Positions 30,695-42,859 are shown, numbered from the stretch's first letter. The stretch is 64,000 nt of DNA from Galeruca laticollis (GCA_963921935.1 OY998180.1:45035231-45099230), one strand, 5' to 3'. Made by a program: numbers and translations. The notes: generated from the letters alone by a model not told the origin.

Positions 30695-33330
30695 ATCAGT
30701 AGCAAAGAAAATTTAGCACTGACACAGAAAATTGTTATGCATATTGATACCGGAAATGAGAAACCGTTTAAGAAGAAACAGTACCCTATGTCACCTTATA
30801 TGTTAAAAATTCTAAATTTCGAACTTGACGAAATGCTAAAACTAGGAGTGGTACGTGAATCTAAAAGCCCGTGGTGTAGTCCAGTACTCTTGGTAAAGAA
30901 TAATTCTGGTGAATATAGATTTTGCTTCGATGGAAGATCTCTTAATGAAGTGACGAAACATGATTCATATCCTCTACCAAGGATTGATCGAATACTAGAC
31001 ATGTTACGTGATGCTAAGTTTATAAGTAGTATAGATCTACGCAAAGCTTTCTGGCAGATACCACTGGATGACAGTTCTAAAGAAAAAACTGCATTTTGTG
31101 TTCCTGGTCGTGGACTATTTGAATTTACAGTGATGCCGTTTGGATTGTGTAATGCTGCTCAAACACAACAGAGATTAGTAGATGCATTGTTTGGTCCAAA
31201 GTATGAACCTAAAATATTCACTTATCTTGATGATATAGTCATTACTAACTCAACTTTTGAAGAACATTTACAACTGTTGAATGAAGTTAGAGAAATTTTG
31301 AAAGATGCAAATCTTACTATTAATTTGGATAAATGTGAATTCTTCAAGACATCTCTTAAATTTCTAGGCTATGTTATTAGTTCGGATGGTTTACATACAG
31401 ATCCAGAGAAAATCTGTAGTATGTTGAATTACCCAAGACCAACCAATTCTACTGAAGTCAAACGTTTCATTGGACTTTGCAGTTGGTATCGTAGGTTTAT
31501 AAAGGATTTTAGTACTTTATTATCACCGTTGAATGGCTTACTTAAGACTAAAAAGAAGAAACAACCGATTATTTGGACACCTGAGGCTGAAGTATCATTT
31601 AATAAAATCAAAAGAAACTTTAGTTTCCGCACCTATACTTTCTCAACCTGACTTTTCTCAACCTTTTATTATAGAATGTGATGGTTCTGACACTGGTATT
31701 GGTGGAGTCCTCATACAGTCTATTGATGGAGAAGACAAAGTTATAGCTTACGCTAGCAGATCTTTATCCAGGACTGAACGTAACTATTCTGTGACAGAGA
31801 GAGAATGTTTATCGGTAATATTTTGTATTGAAAAGTTTAGACCTTATGTGGAAGGAGTCAAATTTACAGTCGTTACAGATCATTATTCACTTTTGTGGCT
31901 GAATAATGTGAAGAATCCCACAGGACGCTTAGCTAGATGGTGAGTTCGTCTACGACAACACAACTTTAATTTAATACATCGTAAAGGTTCCGAAAATGTA
32001 ATTCCAGATGCTCTATCCAGAATACCACCTTTAGATGAAGAAATCTCTTCTATAGAAATAAAGACTTGTGAAAACGATCACTGGTACTTGAAGTTAAAAC
32101 AACAGATCAAGGAAAATCCGGAGAAATACCCTCAATGGAAATTAGAGAACGAAGTCGTATACAAATTTGTTCCAAATAAATTGCCAATGAATACCAATTT
32201 AAGTGACTGGAGATTGCTGGTTCCCAAGTCTCAACGGAGACAGGTAATTGAATCATGTCATGATCCTGTAACCTGTGCTCATTTTGGATTCTTTAAGACA
32301 TTCGCTCGAGTACAAGAACAGTACTATTGGCCCAAGATGAGAGTAGCTATTTTAGAATATGTTAAGAAATGTCGAGTTTGTGGAGCTCAAAAGGTTTCTA
32401 ACTTGCCTCGTATCGGTCATATGGGTTTAGAAAAGAATGTGCAGTACCCATGGCAGATAATTTCAGTTGATCTAATGGGACCATTTCCCCGTTCATCGAA
32501 GAACAATACTCATCTTTTAGTAGTGGCCGATTGGCTTATTAAGTATACACTTTTGTTTCCTCTTAGAAAAGCTACTGCAGAGAATGTAGTTAAGCATATA
32601 GAAAATGATGTATTTCTTGTATTTGGTGTACAACAATTTGTTTTGTGTGATAATGGTACTCAATTTGCTGGTTCAGTTTTTAGGAAGTTAACAGATAAAT
32701 ACGAAGTTCAAAAAATATGGTTAACACCGCGTTATTCACCACAATGTAATTTTGTGGAGCGTATTAATAAAACAATAGGTACAGCAATCCGATGTTATGT
32801 TGATGAACATAAGACATGGGATAAAGAATTATCAAAAATTAGACAAGCGTCATGAAGTAACAGGTTATACACCTGCATTTTTAAATTTTGGGAGATACGT
32901 ACCTGTATCTGGAAATTACTATGGTAAAGTTGCTACGACCAAGGATATAGAAATCGCTTTAGGTGATCGAGAGTCATATGCAACTGAACTGAGTGGTCTT
33001 TCCAAAATTTTTGACAGTGTGAGAGAAAAGTTACATGCTTCGTATCAGCGGAATGCAAAGCAGTATAATATCCGTAAGAGAGATATTTCCTTCGAGGAAG
33101 GAGATAAAGTATGGAAGAAAAACAAGGTTTAATCAGATGCTTCTGTGAAGTTTTCAGCGGAGTTAGTACCAAAGAAAATTCTATGTAGAGTCCGGAAAAA
33201 AATTTCTCGATTGGTCTATGCTTTAGATTTTGAAGATGGCTCCGATGCTGGAGAATGGCATGTGAAAGATTTAGAACCTTACTTCGGATCTAATTCGGAC
33301 ATTTTCGTAAAGTTGAATTTCGAAAAAGTG
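30695..33330 (+). pseudogene. Pol (RT, RNase H, integrase) of gypsy-1
   Basis: RT: YPLPRIDRILDML, SSIDLRKAFWQIPL, MPFGLCNAAQTQQRLVD, and FTYLDDIV near 31220 with the catalytic Asp pair. A shift at ~31615 leads to RNase H (IIECDGSDTGIGGVL, ERECLSVIFCIEKFRPYVE, VVTDHYSLLWL), a stop at 31941, then integrase: HDPVTCAHFG...CRVCGAQK (HHCC finger) and a core with SVDLMGP, LCDNGTQF and FVERINK. The last Asp-Glu spacing is 35 residues as in D,D-35-E. A shift near 32850 precedes the C-terminal domain, GDKVWKK and WHVKDLEPYF. There are few lesions for a 2.6-kb gene; it was probably active until the relatively recent past. Confidence 0.85.
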
Positions 33331-34194
33331 AATTTTCGAAAAGTTGTTTTTGGACAGTTTATTTTTGAAAGTCTTTTCAAAATTTTCATTGTAAATGAGT
33401 TGTGGACGTATTATCTGTATCTAGGCTTTGCCAGTTTGTGTTCGAATAGCACTATTCGAAAAGTTTTGTTTGCAAATTAATGACAGTATGATTAATTTTC
33501 GAAAAGTTGTTTTCGGAGAGTTTATTTTTGAAAGAGTTTTCAAAATTTTCATTGGAAAGTTATTTCAATGTTTTAAGTACCCGAGGATTCTCAAAATTGT
33601 TTCCTCTCAAGATTATTTCCTTTGTATATGAATTCATATATTCCCTTTTAATGTGATGATTCTAGATTCTCATTGCAGTCGCACTTTTATTTACAATTGT
33701 GTTTACAGTTGCGCTTGTACTTATAATTGTATAAACACTCATACTTGTATGTGTATTTACAGTTGCACTTGTATATAGCACATGCCAAATGCTGGTTGCC
33801 ACAGCACAGGCTATATGAAATGAGTATACATTTCATTAATTTTTGTAGTTTTAATATTAAATATTTTGGCTCGATTGTAATATTTGACGCTGGTTTGGAA
33901 CAATAGAGACTTATCAATTTAAGACTTTACCTGATTTTGTAAAATTCCTGGCTTTGACTTTCCCGATGATGACCCTATACCATAGGCGTTTGGTACGCGT
34001 AGTTACCTATTCCAAGCTCAGCAATCAATATTCCAAAATTACAACTTATCAATTAGAGGTCAGTAATTTATTCTTTTTGTTTTGGTAATTAGTGATTATA
34101 TTTTTGATGGTATGCAAATGGAAAGGGTTCAGGATTTATTTTTTGTTTATTTTCCTAAATAGTCTAATACATTACCCTATTTACTCTTTCGGAG
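33331..34194 (+). repeat. Gypsy-1 3' untranslated region with internal repeats
   Basis: ATTTTCGAAAAGTTGTTTTTGGA with GTTTATTTTTGAAAG and TTTTCAAAATTTTCATTG occurs at ~33331-33400 and again at ~33495-33562 (spacing ~165 bp). A second set of short repeats (TTTACAGTTGCGCTTGTA type) lies at 33670-33780. The 3' LTR is preceded by the purine run GGAGAGGG, a possible polypurine tract. Confidence 0.6.
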
Positions 34195-35893
34195 AGGGCT
34201 GCAGGTCAAGGAAGGTGAACATTTTCAGTGTGTATCACTATGGTTATCCTCGTTTTCTTGAGTTTCTTTCTTGTACTTCATCGTGTAGCATGATAAAAAT
34301 ACAATGCTTTTTTTGTATTGTATTATGAGTAACTCACGGAGGTACGTTAATTCAATTAAGCCACCCACTGAGTATGCAACTTTATACACATTTCTGTATA
34401 GTTGGTTGCATAACGGAATTAATTTAAATGGGTGTTTAGAGTAATATTTTTATTAATATTCTTCATGTGATTTAACCAATCCATGAGTATTTTATTATTT
34501 AATGTGGGGATTTTATTTGACTGCCATTGGTAACACTGTTTGCTGATGTCAATTGTAAAGTAAAGGGAAGCTGTTGAAAGCACTTGTCTGATACTTGTCG
34601 AACGATTAAGTCGGGGTATCGACGAGGACAAGTCGTAAGTATATAAAATGGCCGGTGGCACATGGTTTAATCCATATATTTTGGGAACTATAGTGGTGAA
34701 AAACCCTTGGTAACAAGGTTTTTTTTTCTATACTGCATAGTTTTTACAAGCAGTTTTTACAATATTTTTTGCCAATTGATGGTTTGATAGTTTTTATGGG
34801 TGATGGTTATCAATGATAGGATGATCAAGAACAGATTTTAAGAAGCTTCAATTTCGGATGATTCCTGTATGGTATATATTCTCGTAGGGATAGCTGACAG
34901 ACCAAAGTTCTCCGTCCAGGGTTGTTGAGATGTTTCGTACATCGGATTATGATTAACGTTATAGAGCGATAAGAGCTTGAAAGGACGAAGCTGGACTTAT
35001 GTTTGTTGGTGACGACTGCCGAATAATTTCATCGATTATTAACCGCATGACTGAATCTTGTTCCGTAAGTCAGATGTTGCTTGTCAATTAAGCCAATTGA
35101 CGTCTAATAGTTTGGACACTAACCGCAAGTAACATTTAAAGTTTTATTTGTTTTTATCTGAACTTTGAGCACGTTATTCATTTTAAAACTTCATTTTTTA
35201 ACGTTGAATCACACATTAACTTTTATATTCTACTGTTTAGTAATTTCACATTTTATTAAGACGTCTATCAAATTCACAATTTTAACATTACATTCTTTCA
35301 ATTCTTTAGAGCTGAAATATCAACTTTGTTATTGTATATCTTATTATATTAGAGATACTTTTGACCTACTTGTATGTATATGGTTAATTACTACTGTTGT
35401 AAAGCGGTAACTGGTATACCATTTACGTGTTGCTAAAGATTTAGTGTATTGTATATATTGATCTCAGTTAGTTGATAACATTAGAAATTGTTAAACATTT
35501 TAAATTAACTAATCATTGATAACTGATTATCATTTCATAAATAGAGTTTATCACCTCATATTTTTGAGACAGGTTATTACAACATATGTTCAAGGTACCA
35601 TCCATTTAATTAAACTGTTTCATTGGCAATTGATTCACAAACGTAAAAGCAAAACGACATAAATAACATATTTGAAAAGTTACAATAGCTAATTTTTTGT
35701 TCATTATTGGTTTCTTGGTTAATCAGTAAATTTCTTGAATGTCCTACTAATCAAGTGTCGCCTTAAAAAAATAATAAAGGACAAGCTTTCAAATATTCCT
35801 CACTAACTCATGACCTTATGCTCTCCGGCGAAAAGCGAACCTTTGGCAATGTAACCTCACTTCTTGGAGTAACAACAACAAGGTAAGGTTACA
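34195..35893 (+). repeat. 3' LTR of gypsy-1
   Basis: Aligns with 26754-28563. It lacks short blocks such as the AACTATGGGTTTTAAAATTA stretch near the start. Followed directly by the Env-remnant sequence TCGTTATGTACAC. Confidence 0.85.
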
Positions 35894-36830
35894 ATCGTTA
35901 TGTACACTAAATACACAATGAATACTATTGAAAGTATATAAACTATTGTTTTAGTAATGAGATGGTTATCGATAGTAACTGTTCCTAAATTTGGTTTATT
36001 TCAGATGATTCTGGATCTGAGTGTGTGAAGTTCGTCTAAATCTGAAGGAGGTAAACTGATGTTGATATCTTGAATTGTCTCTGATCAATTTAGATTGACT
36101 ATTATTGTGGGAAATAAAATCGGCTGGCTTCCTATTTCTTCTTTGTTGGTTTTTTGTGGTAAAAACGTAATCCTCTGATTAGATACATCTAATCTCTTGA
36201 ATAATGGTTGGGAGGCAAATATCGCCACTTGATGGCAGGTGGATGCAGCTTTTAGGTTCAATATTTGAATTCTACATGGACTTTCATCATTGACTTCTAG
36301 ATCGGTTTCGCCGCAAATGTTTTCTTGTGTAATCAATTTCGTGCGTGACTCGCTCAGATATGCGAAGTACAATTTATTTTTTTAAACGAATTTATTCTGA
36401 GGTACGTATATTTTTAGTTGGTTCTTTTTCAAAATAGGTATCGGATATAAACGAAATAAATTTAATTTTATTGGATACGTAACAGGAACATGTAATATGT
36501 ATGTGATTTTATTATTCAAAATGAAATTAGATACTTTAATAAGGTTTTTATAATTTGAATTTGAATTTAATTTGACAGGCATTTGATTTCCAATAAGATC
36601 TTGATATACGGTTTCTAGAAGTACCAATAAGTCTTTTGTGCTCATTATAATAGGGTGCATAATTCCAATATTTGCAAAGGAAATGGAATTTTATTCATCT
36701 TGCAATATAGAGTTTAATATTTCATACATTATTAATATTTGATTAAATACGTCTTTAATGAAGATAATACTGTTATTATATTGATTTCAATTAAATGTAC
36801 TTATGGTATTAATTTTGTATTCTAATAATC
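35894..36830 (-). pseudogene. Errantivirus-type Env-like remnant, C-terminal part (left arm)
   Basis: The minus strand reads FANIGIMHPIIM with TKDLLVLLETVYQDL, then LHVPVTYPIKLNLFRLYPIP, then (after a stop at 36382) LYFAYLSESRTKLITQEN, CRIQILNLKAASTCHQ and RITFLPQK. A hydrophobic segment near 35910-35960 looks like a membrane anchor. This spacing of HP-I-I, L-x-I-P-x-x-Y and cysteine blocks fits the ectodomain end of insect gypsy-type envelope proteins. It lies outside gypsy-2, so it belonged to another, older element. Several stops are present. It is only a remnant and cannot encode a working envelope. Confidence 0.55.
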
Positions 36831-36904
36831 TCTCATTTTTATTTATTTTTGAATGGTTTAATTTAAATCGTCAATTAAAGAAACAGCTAATGTATTTCGT
36901 GTTT

Positions 36905-37208
36905 TGATTGTTTGTACTAAAGATCCCTGAAAAATTCCCTAAGGTGACCTAGGGGCCATATGAAATTTCGAAATAAGGGTATTTTAAGTTCCCATTTTCA
37001 CGTTTTTGACCTCAGATAAAGAAAAAACACCTTAGATGTTGTAGCACTATTAATGACCTTTTCAACGTGGAGTTATAGCCTAAATAAGTGGTCCACCCTT
37101 TGTTTGTTTTTTCGTATTTTCAAGTTTTTCCCAATTTAAACGGATTTTGACCTTAGATAGAGAAAAAACACCTTAGATGTTTTTGTAGCTTTATTAAGAA
37201 CCTATTTA
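36905..37208 (-). repeat. Satellite-like tandem repeat, outer part (left arm)
   Basis: Two units with GAGAAAAAACACCTTAGATGTTTTTGTAG, GGCCTAAATAAGTGGTCCACC-like and TTTTCGTATTTTCAAGTTTT blocks, period ~146 bp. The array resumes on the far side of gypsy-2 at 43750. Confidence 0.7.
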
Positions 37209-37212
37209 ACGG

Positions 37213-37477
37213 TGTATTATTCTTCTATTAAATGGTAAACGACAGGTCTTTAAAAATTATAATTAGCGGAAGAAAACAACCATTCAGCTTAAGACGTAAT
37301 TTTATTGTTCTACTTCTAAAACCCCAATAATGGCATGTTACAAAAATGTTATTAGTTGCAAATCTAAATATAACATATATACTCGTTGATATGAATCATA
37401 ATAATTTATAAATACATACCATCAATAACTTAACCTACTTAACTAAAATATACACAGGGTGATATTTGCATATCACA
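37213..37477 (-). repeat. 3' LTR of gypsy-2 (left arm)
   Basis: Mirror of 59841-60105. It is preceded on the minus strand by the purine run ACATGGGAGG (polypurine tract). Confidence 0.85.
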
Positions 37478-37965
37478 CCTCCCATGTAAAGAAAAAAAAT
37501 CAAATTTTCTTGAAATTTGTATTTTTTCCCATTTACAGCTCTTAAAGGTAGAATGGTTTTACCCTATTTTTGTGTACTTCTACCTTTTTATTTCCTACAT
37601 AATTAACAACATTAACACCTTATTTTCTAATATTTTATAACGACCTTTGAAAATTGGTTCTAACTTAGAACTGGGCTCATCACAAAGAAAAACATTGTCA
37701 CCTACTGTATTTTTTCCTGCATCATCTAATGCTACTTGTAACCTATATTTTAATTCTAACGGATAGTCATTAAAATTATATAAAGGTGCAATTTTTTCCA
37801 TCAAAGTAGATGGCAAAATACATGTTTTTCCGAAAACTAGTTCGTAAGGCGTATACCCTGTGGAAGAATGAACCGACGTATTAAACGGAAAACACTAAAA
37901 AGGTATCCAAGAACTCTAAGATTCTTTATGCTTGGAAATTTGAATTTTTAGATAAGCGTTTAAGT

Positions 37966-38504
37966 TATGGAGGGTAAAAGTAAGGGGACAATTTGAAAAA
38001 GTATCCAGCTGTAAGCAGCAAATTACAGTTCAATAACCGACCACAATAACGCTAGCGTAGCGAGTGGAAAGGACATGAAATTAGCTGTTGTAAATGGAGT
38101 GAAGTGCGCTGAGTTGGAAAATTCAATGTCTCTGATGACTAGTGTAGTTGAGCATATTGCAGTTTATAAAACGTCAACTATTTACGTAGTCAAGTGCTGA
38201 TTAGTAAATAGAACCTATAAAACTGCTGAACTAACGTGGATAGTGATACGATTTTTATAAACTTTAGTAGATACATTTTTTATTATTAATATTACGAATT
38301 TGTTGTTGTAAATTCAAAGAGGAAAAAAATAGAAACAATGGGAAAGCTTTGTTCCGTGAAAAGTTGTCCAAGTGGGCGAAAATAATCTATGGCGCTGTTT
38401 TTAAAATATTTCCACTTGCTACTATGGCGCCATCTTAATTTGCTCCCTGTCAGCGGACACTTTTTCATACACTGAGTTGGTCCTCCTTACTTCTACCCTC
38501 CATA
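37966..38504. mobile_element. MITE in gypsy-2 (left arm)
   Basis: Ends are TTATGGAGGGTAAAAGTAAGG and its inverted counterpart TATGGAGGGTAGAAGTAAGG. Flanked by the 8-bp duplication GTTTAAGT (37958-37965 and 38505-38512). No coding capacity. See the right-arm copy. Confidence 0.85.
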
Positions 38505-39841
38505 GTTTAAGTGTTTATGGGTGTTTTCCACAGCCCCGATTGCTTCGTGGTGATAAGCTGTTGAGTTTAGCTGGTCGATTTTTAGTAACTTACAAGTTTC
38601 ACTAAAAACATTTGCCATAAATTCGGCGCCCTAATCTGTAACAATTCTTTTTAGTATCCCATAGCGTAAAATGAAATTTTCTACAAATTATTTAGCCACA
38701 GTGTTGGCTTCTTTGTTTTGAATACTATACCCTTCTATATATTTACTTAGCTCACACTGTAACGTTAATATATATTTATTGTTATCACAATCTGTTTCTA
38801 AAGGACCTACGAGATCTAAATTTTTTTTTTCAAATACAGCATGCGTCGTTGTTGTGTTACTTAAAGGTTGTTTAGACTGCGTAATATGTTTACATTTTTG
38901 ACAGTCTTCACAACGATTGACAAACTTTTCGACAGCTCTTCTTAAGCCCGTCCAAAAGTAATATTTTTTTACATTGTTGTACTTGCGGTTTATACCCGCA
39001 TGGCCGCCTGTTGGTAACATATGAGAGTCATTTAAAATTATTTTTTTAAAATCTTTATCTTCAATACATTGTTTATCTTTTAATACACATATATCTTAAT
39101 ACCTTCTTTTATCAAACAATATATTGTTTGTTATATAATATTGGGAACATTTTTTACCTAACTCTTGAAATTTTTTATTTTCTATAATTTGCAATTCAAC
39201 ACCATCACAAGGTCGTTTCAATAGTTCTACAACGTCAGGATGATCAGGCCTGCCATTATTATAATGATATATTTTTTGCTTAGATTTACCTGATTGCGCT
39301 CTTGCCATTACAAATTTTCTTTATCTTTACCTATCAACATATTTTTTAACTCGTTTGAGCTAATTGCTATGCGAGATAATGAATCGGCCGTTACGTTTTC
39401 AGAGCCCTTTACATAAAAGATTTCAAAATCGTATTCTTCTATTTTTAATCTAAATTTAGTTAACTTACTGGATGGATTTGCCATTCCAAATAGATAAATT
39501 AGAGGCCTGTGGTCTGTCAAAATAGAGAAGACTCTATTATAGAGGTATGCTCTAAACTAAATAAAGCAAGACTCATAATTTAGTCCCGACATAGCTAACG
39601 TCATAGCCCTAGAGAAAGCATTTGGAGAAATTTTGAGCCCCATGGGTAACCTAGACATCTGATATTGTGCTCTATCAGTTGTCAATGCCGTTACAAGGCC
39701 TAGATTCTGGATCTAACTCTAGCTGATAATACCCTTGATAAAAATGTGAATGTGAAAAATACGTTGCTCCTGATAAAGAGTCCAATATTTCATCAATACC
39801 AGTTGAAGGGAACCTTCACATTCAATAAGTTGCCTATAATA

Positions 39842-41175
39842 CGAGGGCAATTCAGAAACTAACCTCCGATTGGTCACAGTGCGGGTAGTGGGGGGAGTAG
39901 CGCGCCATCTGTGCATTCACACGCTCAGCAGGTCAGTCGGCATCAAGCCGTAGTCGAGTGAACATCGTACCTGCGCTAGTTTAGCTTTTGTGGCAGTTTC
40001 AAATGTGTGCTGCAATAGAAAATCCCGCCAAATGTGAAGTGCGTGCTGTTATAAGGTTTTTTACAGCCAAAGGATACTCTGCAGCAGCTATTCATCGTGA
40101 GCTTTGTGCCGTGTACGGACCAAAAGTTATGAGTGAAGGAGTTGTCCGTGAATGGGTACGTTTATTTAAAAGTGGACGAGAAAACGTTCATGATGAAGAG
40201 AGGAGTGGTAGACCATCCTTGGTGACTGACGAACTCGTTCAGACAGTTGATGCAAAAGTTCGTGAAAATCGACGTTTCACAATGGCGGAGTTGTCTACTG
40301 ATTTTCCACAGATTTCTAAGACTCTTTTGTACGAGATAGTGACAGCAAGATTGGGTTACCGTAAGTTCTGTGCACGATGGGTGCCCAAAATTCTTACCGA
40401 CCACCACAAAAGTCAAAGAATGGCCTCTGCATTAGACTTTCTGTCACGTTATGAGGACGAAGGAGAACCATTGTTAAACAGAATCGTGACCGGTGACGAA
40501 ACCTGGATTAAGTACGTGAACCCTGAGACAAAAGAACAATCAAAGATGTGGGCACATTCAGATTCGCCTACCAAACCAAAAAAAGCCCGGCAAGATTTTT
40601 CTGCCAGAAAACTGATGGCAACGGTGTTTTGGGATGCCAAAGGGGTGTTGTTGGTTGAATTCATGGAACGTGGGACGACCATTAATCAAGACGTGTACTG
40701 TGAAACACTAAAAACATTACGACGGGCTATACAGAACAAACGCCGTGGTATGCTGACTTCCGGTATCGTTTTTTTGCACGATAACGCCCGTCCTCGCTCT
40801 GCTCGCAGAACAACAGCCCTTCTTGAGTCCTTCAAGTGGGACGTTTTCAACCATCCACCTTACAGCCCAGATCTGGCGCCAAGCGATTATCACCTCTTCA
40901 TGCATATGAAGAAATGGCTCGGGTCCCAGCGGTTTGATGACGACGAAGAGCTCAAAGATGCGGTCACAGGCTGGCTCAAGGCACAAGCGGGTGATTTTTA
41001 TGCAGAAGGAATTTCAAAGCTTGTGAAGAGATACGATAAGTGCCTCAATCGTTATGGAGACTATGTCGAAAAATAGTGCAAAGATGTAGTTGTAAGATGT
41101 ATATATTAAAATATTTTTACTTAACTTGGTGTATTTTTTTCAATCAACCGGAGGTTAGTTTCTGAATTGCCCTCG
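39842..41175 (+). mobile_element. Complete mariner transposon
   Basis: Ends are CGAGGGCAATTCAGAAACTA with the complementary TAGTTTCTGAATTGCCCTCG at the right, forming inverted repeats of ~28 bp that match over nearly all positions. TA target duplications lie at 39840-39841 and 41176-41177. At 1334 bp it has the size of a complete mariner. The corresponding site in the right arm (about 57467-57478, GTTATAGATTATAGG) is empty. Confidence 0.95.
39988..41076 (+). CDS. Mariner transposase, apparently intact
   Basis: 362 codons with no lesion; the methionine at residue 7 (MCAAIENP) could equally be the start. The N-terminal paired-like helix-turn-helix region runs ~15-115 (AVIRFFTAKGYSAAAIH, then SEGVVREWVRLF, DEERSGRPS). 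The catalytic domain has IVTGDETWIKY (first Asp), FLHDNARPRSA (second Asp) and YSPDLAPSDYHLF (third Asp, 34 residues after the second: the D,D34D signature). WVPKIL-like WVPHxL linker is present (WVPKILT). It would bind the inverted repeats and catalyse cut-and-paste into TA sites. All three catalytic residues and full length suggest recent activity. No introns or unusual codons noted. Confidence 0.95.
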   Translation: MWQFQMCAAIENPAKCEVRAVIRFFTAKGYSAAAIHRELCAVYGPKVMSEGVVREWVRLFKSGRENVHDEERSGRPSLVTDELVQTVDAKVRENRRFTMAELSTDFPQISKTLLYEIVTARLGYRKFCARWVPKILTDHHKSQRMASALDFLSRYEDEGEPLLNRIVTGDETWIKYVNPETKEQSKMWAHSDSPTKPKKARQDFSARKLMATVFWDAKGVLLVEFMERGTTINQDVYCETLKTLRRAIQNKRRGMLTSGIVFLHDNARPRSARRTTALLESFKWDVFNHPPYSPDLAPSDYHLFMHMKKWLGSQRFDDDEELKDAVTGWLKAQAGDFYAEGISKLVKRYDKCLNRYGDYVEK

Positions 41176-41787
41176 TATATAACAACGCTCCATTGGTTCT
41201 GTGGATTACTCTTTTTTTTCCTTACGACTAACAGAGGGGACGACCACTCAGATGCAGCTGGCTCTATGATACCTTGTTTTAACATTTTATCTAACTGATT
41301 ATGTATCTCATTCTTTTATGAATAAGGTAATATATAGGGCTTTACATATGAAGGAGTTGTCCCAGTTTTTAAATGAATTTTTTGTTAACAAATATTGGAA
41401 ACTGTAAAAGGATCGTTCTCGATATAGAATGTGTCTGCATATTTTGCACAAATTTTATCAATTGACAATTTCTCTTCTTTATTAAGAGATTTTGTATTTA
41501 TTGTGTTCATTAAACCTGTCTATTCTATCTACAGATATGGGTACCCTGCTAGAAGAATGTATATTATAATAAAATAACTGTTCTATTTTTGGTTTAAATT
41601 TTTTCAATTTAATTTCCCTATCGTTCGTATTTAAGATGCGTATTGGAATTTTATTTCCAATTGGCTTGACTCCTGTATTAGCGGTCATTACTCCTTCGCA
41701 AATTTCCTCTGAAAACGTAATGTATTCGCCTGAATGATTAAAATTAAAATTCTTAACAATTTCACACCTAGCAGAAATAATAGTATA

Positions 41788-42156
41788 TTAGTCATAATCA
41801 GCATACAGTGGTATTTCTATTTTCGTATTTTTTATAAAAAGTGATAAGAAAAAATGTTCATAGTTAATGTTCGCCTTATATTTAATAAAAATATCTCTTC
41901 CAATTACACCGTGAATTTCACTTGAGAATTCATTTAACACCGAAAATGCATACTTCAGCTTATACCCATTGTGCAGGTCAAGATTACTATTAAAAATGAC
42001 ACTCAGTGACGCACCTGTGTCTATTAAAAATATCAATTCTTTATTACAATAACCTACTTTGATGAAATTCAAACAATTCATATTAAATAAAATTTCCAGC
42101 TTAGTGCTATCGAACAAACTGCATACTTTCCCGATTTTGTAATTGTTGATTATCAT
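41788..42156 (-). pseudogene. Aspartic protease of gypsy-2 (left arm)
   Basis: The motif LIDTGASLSVIF is intact and is followed by EIHGVIGRDIFIKY, the usual second conserved block. The frame overlaps the end of gag by ~50 bp. The right-arm copy (56584-56859) has a small shift near its end. Confidence 0.8.
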
Positions 42157-42859
42157 TTCGTACAGAGTTATTGGTCATATAGTAGCCATTATGTTGAGGA
42201 TTTTGTCTTCTAGCCCTAAAGACATGTGCTCCTCTGTTTCCTCTATTCGAATTATTACTATTATAATTATGACCTCTATTCCTATTATTGTAATTAACAA
42301 AATTATTATTTATCTGCCCATTATTTCTAGAATCAAAGTGATAACTATTGTTATGATTCCTAAAATTATTCCTGCCCCGGTGGTTAAAAGTATTAGCTCG
42401 TCTAATATTAATTGAATTACCTCGCATGTGCAAAATTTGTGAAGAATTTGTTTTCCTAATTGTTTCTTCATCCCTAGCTCCTACTATAGCATTCGCTAAA
42501 CTACTATAATTCCTAGTGTTAATAATTGTTTTAATCTGCTCATCTTTAAGCCCATTAGTAAACACATTGATAACTATTTTCTCATTCACCGCCGTTAGAG
42601 ACCTTTCTAAAACATTATTACCTTCTGCTTGAGCTATGGATAAATTTATCATTAAGTCTTCAATTTTTTTTCCGAATGTCTCTATAGATTTATTATTCTG
42701 TCTTAAATTATGCAACTCTACAGATATTTCACTTAACTTAACTAATGATTTGTTAGGTTTTTCTAAATTATTACGCCTATATATAGGATCTTTATTATTA
42801 AGATTCCTCAAAAAGTCATTAAGATCTTCATAAATTTCTTTAAACGATTCTACTGACAC
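42107..42859 (-). pseudogene. Gag of gypsy-2 (left arm) with internal deletion
   Basis: Begins MSVESFKEIYEDLNDFLRNL, jumps from SLVKLSE directly to ISVELHNLRQ (about 384 bp present in the right arm are missing, close to in-frame), then reads SIETFGKKIEDLM, the FTNGLKDEQIKTII block and an Arg/Asn-rich tail (RGRNNFRNHNN, GHNYNSNNSNRGN) instead of zinc knuckles. That Arg/Asn-rich end is typical of several errantivirus-like Gags and probably binds RNA. The deletion removes part of the capsid. Confidence 0.8.

Larger units (their letters stand above)
26754..35893 (+). mobile_element. Gypsy-1: Ty3/gypsy retrotransposon with ~1.7-1.8-kb LTRs
   Basis: Both LTRs begin AGGGCTGCAGGTCAAGG and end AAGGTAAGGTTACA. 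Between them are leader, gag, protease, RT, RNase H and integrase in Ty3/gypsy order. The LTRs differ by several indels (about 1810 against 1699 bp), so this is not a fresh insertion. I could not see a target duplication: flanks are CTTCTA and ATCGTT. The right arm of the giant palindrome retains only ~100 bp of this LTR. Confidence 0.85.
37490..41770 (-). pseudogene. Pol of gypsy-2 (left arm), RT core deleted
   Basis: Minus-strand pieces in order: RT fingers (IDKICAKYADTFYIENDPF, then SEWSSPLLVVKK), interrupted by the mariner; RT palm start (DSLSGATYFS-HSHFYQGYYQL, LPMGLKISPNAFSRAMTLA); then a jump directly to the RNase H end (DHRPLIYLFGMANPSSK) so the catalytic YLDD and most of RNase H are missing. 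Next comes the integrase finger (LPTGGHAGINRKY, CEDCQKCKHI), part of the core with a stop at ~38690, the MITE, and the C-terminus LEPIFKGRYKILEN. The same deletion is in the right arm. Confidence 0.8.

Noticed and set aside
26740..35905. Target duplication for gypsy-1
   Set aside because: Flanks CTTCTA and ATCGTT do not match. The right-arm deletion hides one side.
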